Below are positions 10,531 through 23,179 of a stretch of 64,000 bases of DNA, one piece after another. Below the pieces are notes generated by a model, which did not search any database, had not been told where the DNA came from, and saw only the letters and a list, made by a program, of their open reading frames with translations. Each line of letters starts with the position of its first letter. The stretch's first letter is position 1. Where the stretch lies: the NCBI GenBank assembly GCA_963513935.1, contig OY740772.1, positions 17,826,098 through 17,890,097 on the forward strand. The letters are read 5' to 3'. The translations under genes and the position numbers were made by a program. The DNA comes from Aphrophora alni. Its lineage: Eukaryota; Arthropoda; Insecta; Hemiptera; Aphrophoridae.

Positions 10531-12724
10531 AGGTCGTGAAACTTTAAGATCAGTGAAAAACGGAGGTTATAATTTATGACGATTACCAAAAGCACCCCAA
10601 ACTTCAAATACTATCTAAATAATTAATACATAGAAACACGTCTTAAAACAGTTGAGTAAAACAAGACGTAAACAATTTTAGTCTGTAGTGCAAGTGGCTG
10701 AGGGAGTATCCTTTAAATCAGTTTTTAGGGACATATTAAAGTTATTAAAAAATAGTCCTTATTTAGACGTGAATGTTAATTGATATTAAGAATCTATATT
10801 CAAAATGAAAAACCTACGATATCAGGTTTTAATATCGAAACCTGATTTTCGATTTTTAAAATTATATGACTTTAAAGTTGACTGGGTTTTTAATGAGTTA
10901 CTTAACCTAAAACTTTACTTGCACCTATTTTAAACAATTAGCTATACGTATAAAAAGCAAATCAATTAATTGTTTTATTTTCCCTTTCCTCGATGCCTAC
11001 ATAAATGTAATCCACAATAATACAAACAAAAATTAATAATCCAGTATTTATTTATCTTATAAATTATTGTGGAGCAGGGAAAACCCACACACACAATTAA
11101 ATTGAACTAATTAAGGGGTTCAATTGAATTGAATGATTGTCCGTAAGTAGGAGTCCAGTTAGGGGAAGTAGGACAAAAAACAAAAAAAAAACACATATAT
11201 TCCTACTAACATACATAAGACGTTGCACTTTCTTTCTCACTAATCCTACCACCAAACTAAATAAAAACTAATCGTAACCAAAAATGCCAGTTCGGTAATT
11301 TCTCAATGAAAAAATTTAAATGCCGAAATATTTGAAAAAAAATGTAATGGCGTGCGATATTATATTGCTTCGCTTGTGCCATGCGCCTTTAGCGTAAAAC
11401 AAGTTTGATTGAAATCGAGCTTTTAATGACGGCGGTTTTGGTTCTTTTTGTCAGTTATTCCTGAACCGTAATAGTTGTTGATTTACGATTTGGGTAGTTA
11501 ATCTTCGTATATCACTGACATTTAAAAGAATTTAGTAATTATGATTTATAAAAGTATTTATAATAGTACTTATAATAGTAATTATATTTATAGTAAAAAA
11601 TATGTACTATAAGACCATTTTTTTTGGAGGGGGTGGGAGTTATCGATAACGCACAAACATTTTCGAAGAGATAGCAACCAATAAGTTTTTTTGTATCTTT
11701 AAAGCTACATTTGAGCAAAATTTGATCAAAATCGTTACATCCGATTTTGAGAATATCGTAAGAAAATCTTGTTAAGATATGCCTGAAATATGCTCAAATA
11801 CCACAATACCTAAATATCGATTCACTCGTTAGGTCTGTAGCGCACAGGGCGTATCCTTCGATATATATGTTTGTTTAAGGCTCATGGAATCTTAAAAATC
11901 GCTATACCCGCAAAATACTCTTCCAATTTTGTATATTCATCAAATAAGTTTTTCTGTGTTATGTATATGCGAACAAGTAAACAGGCAAATCAACAATAAC
12001 CAAATGTCGAATATAATCTGAATTTTTCACAATTTTTATGAGCCATAGAATTCCCTCACAATAACTCACACCCCATATTCTTAGTTACTGGTTACTCTAT
12101 CAATCACATATCTGTCACTGTCGGGAATGATAGACTGCTTTAGAAAGACAATGCCGTCACAGAAAACGAAAACTGGACAGGAAATGATGGACTGAGAGAC
12201 ATTTGACCGACTGTAAGATGGATCACCTGGGAATACTTAATAACTTGATACAATACACACGTGACCAAGTGACAATCAAATACAGTCAGTGTGCAAAACT
12301 TGACAACAAAATCCAGAAAAATATTCCAATATCGAAACAAAAAAACGCTTTTCTGTCTGTGTGCTTGTTTGAGATATAATTGTAGAAAGGATTGTTTCAT
12401 CAGTAACAAATTTAGCAGGACGTTCCTACAGAAAGTCTAAATTGTTCACTTAACCTTTTTAAATGGCGTTCGTTAAATAATTATTTTAGATGTTAAATAA
12501 CGAAAAATATTGATAATAGAACTTATTGAATACGTTTGCTGTACAAGTTGATATCTTTGCACGTTCATAGATAGTCGAGATATGGTAAAAAAAAACTGTT
12601 TCTTGGTAATATACAAGAACACAAAGCTTTTCAGAACTACTGCTTTTAGCAGTTAACTTTTAAAAAAGTTATTAAGTTTATCGGTGAGTATTCATATCTG
12701 ACTTGCCAAAGTTCGTACTTTTCT
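10531..12724. other. AT-rich tract with a family E motif
   Basis: Mostly AT-rich DNA without supported genes. The one repeated motif noted (11690-11790) is listed separately. Confidence 0.4.
11690..11790 (+). repeat. Family E motif copy
   Basis: It contains GAGCAAAATTTGATCAAAAT then CGTTACATCCGATTTTGAGA. The same string, with changes, is at 21215-21265 (+), 15655-15715 (-) and 24527-24595 (-). Sequences of the type 'tttgatcaaaatcg.t..gccgattttgagat' are widespread in insect genomes near mobile-element ends. The parent element was not identified. Confidence 0.5.
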
Positions 12725-12766
12725 AACGTGACACGTTTCGGCTAAATGCCATTGTCAGGTCTATAC
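12725..12766 (-). mobile_element. Penelope-type terminus with hammerhead-like core
   Basis: The minus strand reads CTGACAAT, hairpin GGC-ATTTA-GCC, then GAAACGTG. The box-hairpin-GAAAC order is the same as that downstream of the Penelope-like reverse transcriptase at 40.81-40.86 kb. No coding part is attached. Confidence 0.5.
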
Positions 12767-13504
12767 TTATCAGCTTAAATTCTTTTATTTTTTCAAGTGT
12801 TCTCCTTCCTCATTGGTAACTGTTAAAGTTAAAGTTTAAGGAAGTTTGAGTCTGGTTGCCTGCGTCGAGTTACCCGCTGCTGTCATTATTAGTCTAACCG
12901 ACATAAAGACATTCAAAGTTATGACAATGGGTAGATTCACTTACATGTAAACAATTTCAAACAACAATAAAATTAAAGTGAGAAGACCTAACCCCTCCTT
13001 AGTTTACGATTAAATTAGTAATTAGTGGTCAATCTCATGACATTTGCCTTATTTTATCGCATCTAAAAAAACATGTATCTCTTGAACATACGTCCCATTT
13101 GAAATTTATGACGTGCCAGTTAAGTCCGAAATTGAAGAACGTGATCAAAGAATCACCACCTCAATATGAAAACTACTTATTGTGCTGTCTGAATTATAAC
13201 AAAATCTTAGTGGTAACAAGTTTGATTTCAGCTTTAGCCCAACAAAACAAACAAAACGTTTGTAGTACGATAACACTTTAGGAAATAAACAATGACGCAA
13301 TGTTCTGTGCTACAAAGACTTCAAGTAGAGTCAAGCCAGTACCCAATAACTTAAATATTTGTCTATTCACTTTATAAAAAATCTGTTGGCAACCAAATAT
13401 AAATAACTTGAAGTCGTAACATTTAGTTAAAATATTCCTCCAACTTGAACTTGTTAAAAATGTACCTCTATAACTCGAAGGAAGCCTCTACTGGAATTTT
13501 AAAC

Positions 13505-13692
13505 AAGTTAATTAATTTTGTTTACACTGATGACCGACGGTACTTGATAGAATTCCATTTTAACAAATAAAACACAATTTTTCTTTGTAACCTCGTCAAT
13601 GCCGTAACTGGCGAAACCATGGTCGGCTAGACCAAATAAATTATAGAATTTTACAAAAGAAAAATTGTGTTTTATTTGTTAAGTTAATTAAT
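13505..13692 (-). mobile_element. Penelope-type mini-element (family B) with 12-bp TSD
   Basis: A 164-bp insert (13517-13680) lies between perfect direct repeats AAGTTAATTAAT at 13505-13516 and 13681-13692. It contains arms of about 30 bp (13561-13590 against 13651-13681, one indel) and between them GTCAAT, hairpin GCC-GTAACT-GGC, then GAAACCATGG. The reverse complement of most of it matches the 145-bp element at 25305-25449. It has no coding capacity. Penelope-like elements often carry inverted partial termini and TSDs of about this size, so this is probably a non-autonomous derivative. Orientation is given relative to the 25.3 kb and 52.3 kb copies. Confidence 0.75.
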
Positions 13693-13714
13693 GGGCGCCA
13701 CCATATCCTCACCA

Positions 13715-14370
13715 AACAATGAACAAGCAGATCCATATGTAACGCCTACAAATTATTGTTCTTTTGGGCTTTAAAGGAAATGTTAAATTGTATTGATAGA
13801 ACAAGGGGTCCTTACTCTGTAGGGTAAATTTGTTAAAAGCAGTTGTTATACAGGTTTTCTGAACCTCATCCTGTGTAGCTCTAATTCGACTAAGCCTTAA
13901 CGGTGCATAGTGAAGAAGCCACCACTCGCTACGCTCGTGTATGACATCCTTACTGGATCTCGTAACTACACAAATATCAAATTTTTCTTGAAGGTCAGGG
14001 TTAGAAATATATTTTGACTATAACTTCGCTATTTTTCATCGTAAAGAGGTCGGGTTTGGTAGCATTACGTCCAGATATTTCTGAAAACATATCTCCTTCT
14101 TTGTGTTTGAAGTTGAACGACACACGAGAATATGAACTGTTTTATTGCCGCCATTTTGATATTTTCAATTCAATTTTTCCGAATTTCGTTAGAGTTCAAC
14201 ATGACCACAATACAGTCCCCTATATAAAATTTCATGTTCCTAACTTAATTTTTCTGGCCGCTGTCGTGCTTAGGTACAGACGCCAACGAAGACTGATAGA
14301 CCACATTTTGGAAACCACTTTCCCGTTATCTGATGCTTTAAAATGTAAACGTCAGTTAAAATAACGAATA
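13715..14370 (+). repeat. Family D copy, the longest
   Basis: It starts with AAGCAGATCC and GGAAATGTTAAATTGTATTG, continues with GTTATACAGGTTTTCTGAAC and CACTCGCTACGCTCGTG, then TAACTTCGCTATTT. It ends beyond GTGCTTAGGTACAGACG. A 116-codon frame (14014-14364) lies inside it, but the aligned copies at 10.1 and 45.2 kb do not keep that frame, so I do not call a gene. Confidence 0.6.
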
Positions 14371-16914
14371 TTGAAATGATTTATGATTACCTAAATCACC
14401 CTATACTTTGTATACTGTGTAAAAGCTAACCTCTATAATCTCAATATGTCCTATAAAACTGTGAATTTTGAATTTGTGATCTCTACATCTCGAAAGTGAG
14501 AACCAAGGATGCACAGAAACATTTTGAAAACACCGCAAGACCTTCCCAGGTTTTTTTGTCAGTCGAATTTATTTCGTCTCTAAAAAACTAAACAAAAAAC
14601 AATATTTGTACGTATTAGACGTATTAATCATTATTAGGCGTATATTTATACCTCCGTATAAATCATGTTTAAATTAAATAAATTTCAATTAAATAAAAAT
14701 GTTAACATGATCACGATTTCAATTTTATAGACAAAAACTGTTTGAGTTAGAAAATAGTCGTTTTTTTTCTTTACTACACAAGAGGTCAAAATATTTATCT
14801 TCAATCAACCAACAGATATGATTTTTCCAGATTTTAAGTCATTTCAATTTTTGTCAATGTCATACAGGAAATAAAGTATTTTCATTTTATATTTTCTGTA
14901 TTGTTTTCAGATTTTTCACCAACTTTTTTATTTTCCTTCCTTTCTATTAGGATTTTCAAACGGTTTAATTTTGGACAAACGTGAAATTTCAAAAGAATTT
15001 GTTTTTTAAAAATATCTAAAATAATTTTGTTTAAGCCATTTTGCTACGTAAAGACATTTTTTGGTATGTATCGATTTTTTTAAAGGTTTTGTCTAGACGG
15101 ACCAATTCCCACTGTTAGATTTTCTATTTATTTCACTCCTAGAGTTAAAAGTTTGGCTTAAAAAGTGGGTGTTTCACTATACTTTATATACAAATGTGAT
15201 TTTTTAGGAGTGTGAATAACTGACTCGCATACATTATCTTTTATTCATATGTCTACATTATACAAAAGCATCATTTGACTCTATTGATGTCTGACCTGGT
15301 CAGCGTATTGAAGACTGTCAAAGCGTCTTATTGGCAGGTCACCCTCCACCCCACTCCACCCCAACTTCATAATGTCAAATATCGAGTTGTCTGCTTCCGT
15401 ATTCTCCCTTTACACACGTCACCTTGGCAACTTCCAAACGTTCAAATGTTTTGCATGTCTTTTATTTTGAGAGTTTTTAATTCAGTTTTTTACCAAATAA
15501 AATTGTTGTGTCTTTTAAAAAAAATAACAGTCTAAAAATATAGAATACATTTTCTCACAACACACGAAAAAAAAAGTTAAAATAAAAATATTCATTTGAG
15601 ATTTTTATTAACTACAAATTTGAGGATGGTTGCCATAAGAAAAAACAAAAATTTACGATTTCTCAATATCACTTTAACGATTTTGATAAAATTTTGCTCA
15701 GGTGTAACCTTTAACAATCTAAATGAAACTTATCGTTCGCCATTTCTTAACGCAGGTTCGTGAGTAACTAAAAACTCGGACATTTGTCTGTTTATGAAAT
15801 CCTAATTTCAATTATACCGATTTAGTTTAAATTTCAATAAAACGTGACTGTTATCTCTTTGTAAGTAATATAATATTACACTGCACGATAATAATAGCTG
15901 GCATTCAACAATAAAACGGTCAAGCGTGGCTAAAACTACGTAGCTTAGGATCTGTAGGTGTAGGGACAGTTATTTATATTGAAGAGAAAGACATACGAGT
16001 GAAATTATAAGGGATAAAATATAATAAAGATAAATCAATGAAAATCCAATCGATCTTTTAAAGGCTGTTGAATTGTTTGTCTCACACAAAATTCTTTAAA
16101 AAATTATATGCTATGCATTTCTCATTCTGTGGTTAATTTATTTTTATTAGTCATAATTAGTATAATAATGATTTCGCACTGCAATTTAATTTAATTTCAA
16201 TTCAATTTTTTTTTCACTTTTGTAGGTCACACCTTATTCAAATTATGGGGGAGGGGATATCTGACACTTTAAATTTGGCCTGGCGCCAACGTAGTTTTTC
16301 CCCGTTAAATAAACATACATATTCGTAATCAGAATAACTTCTAATTTTATTTGATACGTCCCCCCATATTTATTTGATACATAATAATTTAAAAAAAAAG
16401 TTCAAGTATATAGTTTTTTCCCCTTAACAACACCAAGGTCTTTTTTATTTGTTACCGTTTTTACCCCCTATAATATGTTGGACAATACAAATATATAAAT
16501 GCAAAGATTACGTAGAATTCATCGTCATGTCTGTGTAGACTTGTTGCGACTTACTGTGAGGCAGACGGACAGACACGTGGGTAAAATATAAGGGTCCTTC
16601 GTTGTACCTGCGGTCCCTTAAAATTAACCTTCACTGCTCTCATATATATATTCAAAATCGGCGTCTATGTTTTATTTTAACTTTTTGATTGAAAACTACA
16701 TAAATAAGATTATTAGTCTTGATTGATTTTTATTTGGTTTTTGGAATGAATTAGTGCGAAATTTATGCCGCTTATTTTAAATTACTTTTGTCATCACTAC
16801 ACTAGAAAATATAAACATTAGTTTCAAGGAAATTTTGATTACTTTAACACTCTGCGAACTTACAGCTCTTTTAAATTGTTGAATTTTTTATTGTTATTTA
16901 GAGGCATAACCCTC
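14371..16914. other. AT-rich tract with no recognised gene
   Basis: AT-rich DNA with T and A runs, plus one family E motif listed separately. An open frame at 15275-15535 has no recognisable domain. Confidence 0.4.
15655..15715 (-). repeat. Family E motif copy
   Basis: The minus strand reads GAGCAAAATTTTATCAAAAT then CGTTAAAGTGATATTGAGAA, matching the 11.7 kb copy at most positions. Confidence 0.45.
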
Positions 16915-17150
16915 TAGTTTACCATAGTCTTACAAAAAAGGAAGAAAAGAACATTTAATAGAAAGGACCCCTAACCCTCGAATACTCTATTAGCGCCAGC
17001 GAAGAGAACAACACTTGATCAAGAGGAACTTGATAAGAAAGATGGAATAGAGAAATCTAACTTAAAGCCTACATGAAGGAAGGTACAGCTAGAGTTCTTC
17101 TGTTCCGTTGCATCCGTACTTATTATGAGTAAGCCCCAGAGGGGTTTTAA
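16915..17150 (+). repeat. Family M copy
   Basis: It shows the full motif order in single copy: A/G-rich head, CCCCTAACCCTCGAATACTC, TAGCGCCAG, AACTTGATAAGAAAGATGG, and a tail with GTACTTATTATGAGTAAGCC. It is a useful single-copy reference for the minisatellite unit at 2.3-3.1 kb. Confidence 0.65.
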
Positions 17151-17300
17151 TGTGTTGATTTATATAACAGTAACAATTAACCAAAATTTAAAAACTATTT
17201 ACATTGCACAATATATGGAGCAGGTATAGATAATGTGAATCTCTGCCGTAAAGAACCCGACCGACCGATAGGTTACGTCACAGAATCGTTTTTTGAACCA

Positions 17301-17531
17301 CAAAGATTTCAGATAGATTAAAACTCGAACATAAGATCTCACAAAAATTACGTTTACCCAATCAAACGCGTTTTAACTACAAAGTCGCCATCTTCAGTGA
17401 TAAACGAGCTACAATAACAAAGCTATAACTTTTTGATAAGTAAACGTATTTTTCGTGGGATCTAGTGTTCGAGTTTTGTTCTATCTAATATTATCTCACA
17501 ATCCAAGCTCAATATTTATACTCAAAGATTT
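17301..17531 (-). mobile_element. Penelope-type element (family A) with a likely 9-bp TSD
   Basis: CAAAGATTT at 17301-17309 is repeated at 17523-17531 around a 213-bp insert. The insert ends in a CTCAATATTTATA-like string also seen at the end of the 25.5-25.8 kb copy, which supports the boundary. Inside, the minus strand reads CACTGAAGATGGCGAC, a short loop, then GTAGTTAAAACGCG: the family A core (CTGAAGAT, hairpin, GAAACGCG) with GAAAC mutated. It is non-coding. Confidence 0.6.
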
Positions 17532-18067
17532 TATTTACCGGCTCTAATTGAAATCCGCCTAGATGATCTCTATATTTAAAACAACTTATTAAAATCTAAT
17601 TTAATTCTAATAACGTAGCGGGGTAAGAAAAATAAAAGAGCGTACTTAGCGTTCCCTTAGTCAGCCTATCATGTTCCTGTAGCAGTAGTTTTAGCCTTCA
17701 CACACAAAATTCAACCAATATCAGCTACTCTGATTTCACCACAGTGCGAAATCACCAACGTAAATGTTTAAGTTTGAATTGTCTTCCATACTAAAAGAGT
17801 ATAGTCACTAATATAATTTAACTCTTTGAAAAAAACTTGATAGTTTTATTGAAATAATTGAGATTGGTCTTGAGAAATTCGACCTTCTAAATGGATTATT
17901 GCACATAACATCACATTTTAAGTAATTCAATAAAATTTACAGAAACTCTGAGAAGTAAGCAAAGTATATCAAATCTATCCAACAGTTTGGAATGTGTTGA
18001 ATACTTAACGAACAACAGTTATCCAAAAGTTACTTTTTAACTTTAAATATTTTATAACGTAGATTTC

Positions 18068-18069
<2 letters not shown>
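17532..18069. other. AT-rich tract, nothing recognised
   Basis: No gene, repeat family or structured RNA supported. Confidence 0.4.

Positions 18070-18123
<54 letters not shown>
18070..18123. repeat. poly(A) tract of 54 bases
   Basis: The longest homopolymer in the window, followed 30 bases later by a run of nine C (near 18155). It could be a retroposon tail, but no body was recognised upstream. Length may be unreliable in assembly. Confidence 0.9.
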
Positions 18124-18127
<4 letters not shown>

Positions 18128-18883
18128 TTTATTTTGTCTATAATAACCAACCCTCCCCCCCCCATCACTCGAGTGCTAATTCAAAAACTTGGAGTATTAT
18201 TAAGTATCCAAATGTTTTCTATTTTGTAATCACACCAGTACATCTCTATACAAATAAAGTGATTATCTAAATTATATTATATGTTTGAATAAGTAATGAA
18301 GGGAGGTATGTTCATATTTCCTTGATTTGGTGTTCCTATTCTTCTCTATTAATCTATATACTATACAGAACAAATAAATAGATACTTTTAAAAATATTGT
18401 GTTGTAGAATATTTTGTTTTGGGTTTTCGAGTAACTGAAAAGGGCTTCGTCAAAGAAGAAACACTTGGTGTATAGACAGGCAATAAAGGAGGTAATGAAT
18501 GTTTATTTATAAGAATTTATCAAATTTAAAATATATATTAAAAATTTAAACAAATTCTACATATATGAAATATAATAGTTTTATTTAGAATTCGATAAAT
18601 TCTAATAGATGAAAATTATTATCACCAGTAGACAAAAATTACATAAATTATTTTAGTTGCAATTATAAAAAACAAATTCGTGGTGGGTATAAGAAATTAG
18701 AAAGTGAATTTATTATTTCATTGATTGTTTTGTAATTGAATTATTTACTCTGTAAATTTGTTAATGAGCAATCTTTATTAAATATCAGTAGAAAATCCCC
18801 CACTTCAAAAAAAACGAAGAACTTTGTATCACCCTGGATAAAACAAACAAAACTAACAAGTTGTCACAAAACGTATTGTTTAG

Positions 18884-19116
18884 ACTTAAAAGATATTCCG
18901 ACACAGACGACTGTAGATCCAGACATTTCCTCGTGTGCTCCTTGCAAGGTACATGGTTGTCATGGGAACTCCATGATGGACAAGAGTGACCATTCCCGTC
19001 TCCTAGCAACCACCTGCCTCCCTCCCCGTCAACTCTTGTCTTTATTACTCTATGTCATTCAAGCTACCCTTGTCATTCTTCTCGTCTCTGCTCTGTTATT
19101 CCTTTATTTCAAATAG
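18884..19116 (+). CDS. Possible 3'-terminal exon of a small membrane protein (unrecognised)
   Basis: This is the stretch that looks most like a host exon. From about 18892 the frame reads DIPTQTTVDPD, then a Cys/His-rich patch SSCAPCKVHGCHGNSMMD, then RLLATTCLPPRQ. A 25-residue hydrophobic segment (LLSLLLYVIQATLVILLVSALLFLYF) ends in a single Lys before TAG at 19114-19116. This suggests a C-terminal membrane anchor with a Cys-rich region before it. Base composition is clearly less AT-rich than the flanks. A pyrimidine-rich TATTGTTTAG ends near 18882 and could be a splice acceptor. The frame runs open back to 18736, but that part is AT-rich and lacks an ATG, so it is more likely intron. No clear AATAAA follows closely. 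I do not recognise the family. A chance frame cannot be excluded. Confidence 0.35.
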
Positions 19117-19559
19117 TTCCAGTTCCAGTTACTTGGACGGCATAAAGGGAGACGTGATCAAATATTTTTGTTAAATATTTACAGAACGGTGAGAACTTGG
19201 ATGCTACTTGAAGAGTTTAAAATAAGGGCGTGATGTAGGTATATTTGTAAATTGTTTTATTGATCGAGCATATGTAAGTGTTATTACTCCGTCTTTGTGT
19301 TATAATGTAGGGTTTGGTACTTATAATGTATGTTAGAGGGAGCCCAATATCACTAATCTATCTAACCGTCTGTAATTTAGTCACTTTATCAAAGATAAAC
19401 TGGAGTAATAAGCAGCAATGTTTGTAATTTATCGTAGAAAATACAAATTTAAAATTTTCAGCATTATCTAATAATATATATATATGAATGGGAAGAGACA
19501 CTTTAATCTGGAGTAGTTTGAAAAGCAAATCCTTGTAATGACTGCGTTGTAAGAATTGT
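19117..19559. other. AT-rich tract, nothing recognised
   Basis: It would be 3' UTR if the preceding exon is real. No polyadenylation signal stands out. Confidence 0.3.
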
Positions 19560-19850
19560 AAAAAGCTTCATGAGGCCATCATGATACTTACCCAGCTCAA
19601 TCATACAACGTATTATAATAAGCAGATCCTCTAAATGTAATGCCTCAAAGTTGGCATCTTAGGCCTTGTAGGAAATGTTGAATTGTATTAGTAGATCAAG
19701 GAGTCTTATCATGTTGGATGAATTTACTTAGTACAGTTGTTACACCAGTTTTCTGAACCTCGTAGTAATTGTGTAAAGTCCTAACCGCCTCATATAAATG
19801 TATATATTTAAAAACACTCCACTCGCGTCGCTCATGCGACATACTAAGCT
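19560..19850 (+). repeat. Family D copy (left part)
   Basis: It carries TGATACTTACCCAG, AAGCAGATCCTCTAAATGTA, CTTGTAGGAAATGTTGAATT, GTTGTTACACCAGTTTTCTG and ACTCCACTCGCGTCGCTC, in the same order as at 13.7-13.9 kb. Confidence 0.6.
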
Positions 19851-20129
19851 GAAACTGATCTATGAGGATGTCTGTAACACTTTCTCATCGAAATAAATAG
19901 ATGAACTGATGATATTGATATATTCAATTGACAAACTAAAAGGTAGACTTGATAATAATCATGTGAGATTGAAACCGCGAGGGAGAAGAAAATATCACAC
20001 AAAATCATGGTTATATATAACCAAGAATTAGGATTATTAACTCTAGTGATCGTGATTAGTGTATTTGAAGCTGTGTCCATGTTATTTTAAGTTACCATCA
20101 AGGGCTTGCGTTATTGAGTTCGGGCTATA

Positions 20130-20345
20130 CAATCCCGAGGGAACCTAGCTGGATCTACACATTGTTTCATGTAATCTAGGGTTTAAATACCTCTCTTTCA
20201 TCTTTCCTATCAGGTCTTCTTGACCAACTCTTGACTTTTTTTGACTCGGCGGTATTAGAGTATTCGAGGGATAGGGGTATTTATTTTATACTCATTTCTT
20301 CCTTTTATTTAGAAGAGAATGAGGGCCGAAATTGTTTTTGCGTTT
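20130..20345 (-). repeat. Family M copy (reverse)
   Basis: The minus strand reads the M order: A/G-rich tract, CCCCTATCCCTCGAATACTC, AAGAGTTGGTCAAGAAGACC, TGATAGGAAAGATGAAAGAG, AGATCCAGCTAGGTTCCCTC. It is a single copy of the unit expanded at 2.3-3.1 kb. Confidence 0.6.
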
Positions 20346-20590
20346 AAACAACAAGTAAAATAAATATTAAAAGTCGCCTAGTGTCTTTTATAATAATTTT
20401 TTATTTATAACATTTCTTTCGAGCAAAACCGCGGTCTTCATGAAAGAAAATTGATCACATAAACAAAGGAACACTATTACATTGTTTTAATGAAAATGTG
20501 ATTCAAAAAGTAGAACTTGACACAAAATACTTTACATTACTGGTGGAATTTGTCCGATGTTTGTTCTTATTTATGTATATAAAATAAATA

Positions 20591-20638
20591 CACGAAGTTT
20601 CGAGATTATGTATCAACCCACGTTATCAAGTGATAAAC
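20591..20638 (-). mobile_element. Penelope-type terminus fragment (family C)
   Basis: The minus strand reads TTATCACTTGATAACGTGGG, spacer, then CTCGAAACTTCG. It matches the 36.2 kb and 62.8 kb fragments. Confidence 0.45.
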
Positions 20639-20807
20639 CATAGAAATGGAGCAAAACAATCGTAATAACTTTCTCAATTAAGCATACTCAAAACCAAAAC
20701 CGAATAGTTCTCTTATTGATTATAAAACACACTATACAACTTTTAGCCTAATGCTAATGTATATTTTTCTTGTTGTTAAAAGAGAAAAACCTTTCGGCAT
20801 CATTGGC

Positions 20808-20835
20808 TAGGTTAGGTTAGGTTAGGTTAGGTTAG
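20808..20835 (+). repeat. Interstitial (TTAGG)n, five to six units
   Basis: An uninterrupted run of TAGGT units. TTAGG is the canonical arthropod telomere repeat. Two shorter runs occur near 62.3 and 62.5 kb. Flanks are not subtelomeric-looking beyond being repeat-rich. Confidence 0.85.
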
Positions 20836-21214
20836 ATCAAATAACAGGTAAAAAAATATAAATCCTCACCAAAACTGTTATTTGTGGTAGTTGTCGACAA
20901 TACTGAAAATTATCCGAGGAGTCGTCATTGAAAATTACACTTGATCGTTTGTGCCTTAAATACTTCTTCAGTGTGAAACGTATTAAACAAGGATTAAAGA
21001 CGGCCGTCACGGTTAATTTGTTTTGTCAATTATTAACCTAACCCAAATATATATTTCTTTACTCTTTTACAAACGGATTATAGGCTCATAAACTTTAAAT
21101 ATCACTAAAATTTAAATCAACTGATTTTAAGATATTAAATTTTTACAACAGCTCCACGCCAGATTTTGTTTTTACCGACAACTGACGAACCAGACTTTTG
21201 GAAGAAATGACGAC

Positions 21215-21265
21215 CATAGTTTGATCAAAATCGTTACTGTCGACTTTGAGATAATTTTGTATTGT
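21215..21265 (+). repeat. Family E motif copy
   Basis: It reads GTTTGATCAAAATCGTTACT then GTCGACTTTGAGATAATTT, in register with the 11.7 kb copy. Confidence 0.45.
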
Positions 21266-23179
21266 GTATTTTTTTCCTAAGGGAGTTACTCATATCTTTT
21301 GTTCTGAAAAAAGACAAGAGTAATTGCCAAAATATGCCTACATACCAAGGTTGGTTAAAATCTGTCTACAAGTTACCACTACACATAGATACAATTCTAA
21401 AACCACTTTGTTTATGATCAGGAGACGTCATAACGGATATATCATCTCATCACTTAACTTTCTCTATACTATGTACATTTGAGAAAGTAAAAAAAAAGTT
21501 ACCATCAATCACACTCTAGTAGCTTGAGGTTACATTAAATATAGCAACCTGAGAATAGAAAGCTAAAGGAAAGACTGAGAAGGTAAAACAAATAAGACGT
21601 AATCATATCAACAACAAGTGAACACTACACTCTTGGACAATACATTACTAACCACCAAGTCAACTTTAATCAACTTAACAAAAGGAGTGTGTGTCAACGG
21701 GGTAGGTTAACTGATGATTTCTAATAATAATAATTGAAAATTATAATTCCTCTACTATGAAGCTTACAAGTTTACATTTTCCGGTTAATTCTCCGTAAGG
21801 AGTGACACGCGCTATACTTTTGAGACAGAGAAAAATAAGATCTTATATAAATTATTAAAAATGATTTTTTAAACAAAACAAAATAGTTGTCCAATAATTC
21901 ATCCTGTCATATATTCTACAACACAATTAAAAACCTCACCCCCCCGCCTCCCAAATGTTTTAAAATCCAGATGTCTGATAAACTTAAGTAGCTACGAGAA
22001 CGACCTCCAAGTGTTCAGAGTAGGGCGGTAACTTTGACTCCTTATCGAACCCAGATGGCTTTCCAGCGAAATGGGACCCTCGACATAACGCACGCACCGA
22101 CCTTATCACACATACTGGAAGGGCAAACAAACACCTGAAGAAAGGAAAAGCAATCTTCTTTAATAGAGTTGCAAGTTGTACCATTTCCCCAAGCGTGTCT
22201 AAAGCATGCACTCTTGAGTTCATTCATTACATGGTATAGCTTTTAGTAAACCTACACTATTTTATTACAAACGAACCGGGTTTTGTGATTTTAGCAAAGG
22301 ATAACACACTTTGTTTTGTTCAACTCTTGGAAAATCTATAAATGCATAGTGAAAAAAAGATCTAATATATACAAAGAACTGTTTTATGACAGTTCTATGG
22401 ATAATAAATTTGTTTTTAACTGTTACAAACCGGTATTAATGTATGATTATAATTTCTTTTTATGGTCATCAATAGAGGCTAAATTTTAGAAAAATGTGAT
22501 GAAAATAGTTGGTGTTAATTTTAAAACAATCGGTAGTTTAAATTTTGGTTTTACGACAACTTTAAAATTGTACGAACCTTCAGACTCAACAAACACTAAA
22601 ACAGAGCAATAAAAATAACAAATCGTCACCAAAAATATCCGTTCCAGCAGTGTAAAAAAAAAGTGAAAATAACCAATAGACGGCGTCCTTGAAAAAAAAC
22701 CCTCTAAATATGGCTTACTTCGCTCGTGCAATAACCACGTCCTTAGAACTTTATTAGAATCAAGACAGTTGGTAAGATATTTAATTAATATTTTGGAACT
22801 ATTTCTGAATCATAATATTGTATCTTACAATTTCGCACAGGTTTGGGTCATCATCACATTTCACTCAAATTTGAACAAAATCTGTAAAAGCAGTTACAGT
22901 TAAAATTTGATTGTAAAATAATTATATCGAGATATGGAAAACATTTTCCCACAAAATTTTATTATAATCAATCCACGTGTTTGGGCTATAGAGCACTGCG
23001 AATTCGGCAGACAGACATTATTTGAAAAATTACGAGACACCAGAAGGGATATCAGTTTTTGACTCATCATAAAACATTCTCTATTTTGTACTAATTTGTG
23101 AAGATGAAAAAAAAATCAAATAAAGTGAATGCCAAAATTGTATAACAAAACACTATGAATCGATATCACATACTCTCGC

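Noticed and set aside
14014..14364. 116-codon plus-strand frame
   Set aside because: It lies in family D, and other D copies do not keep the frame.
21984..22223. tRNA-like GGGTTCGATAAGG on the minus strand and a 79-codon frame
   Set aside because: Only a B-box-like string is seen with no matching A-box, and the frame has no recognisable domain.
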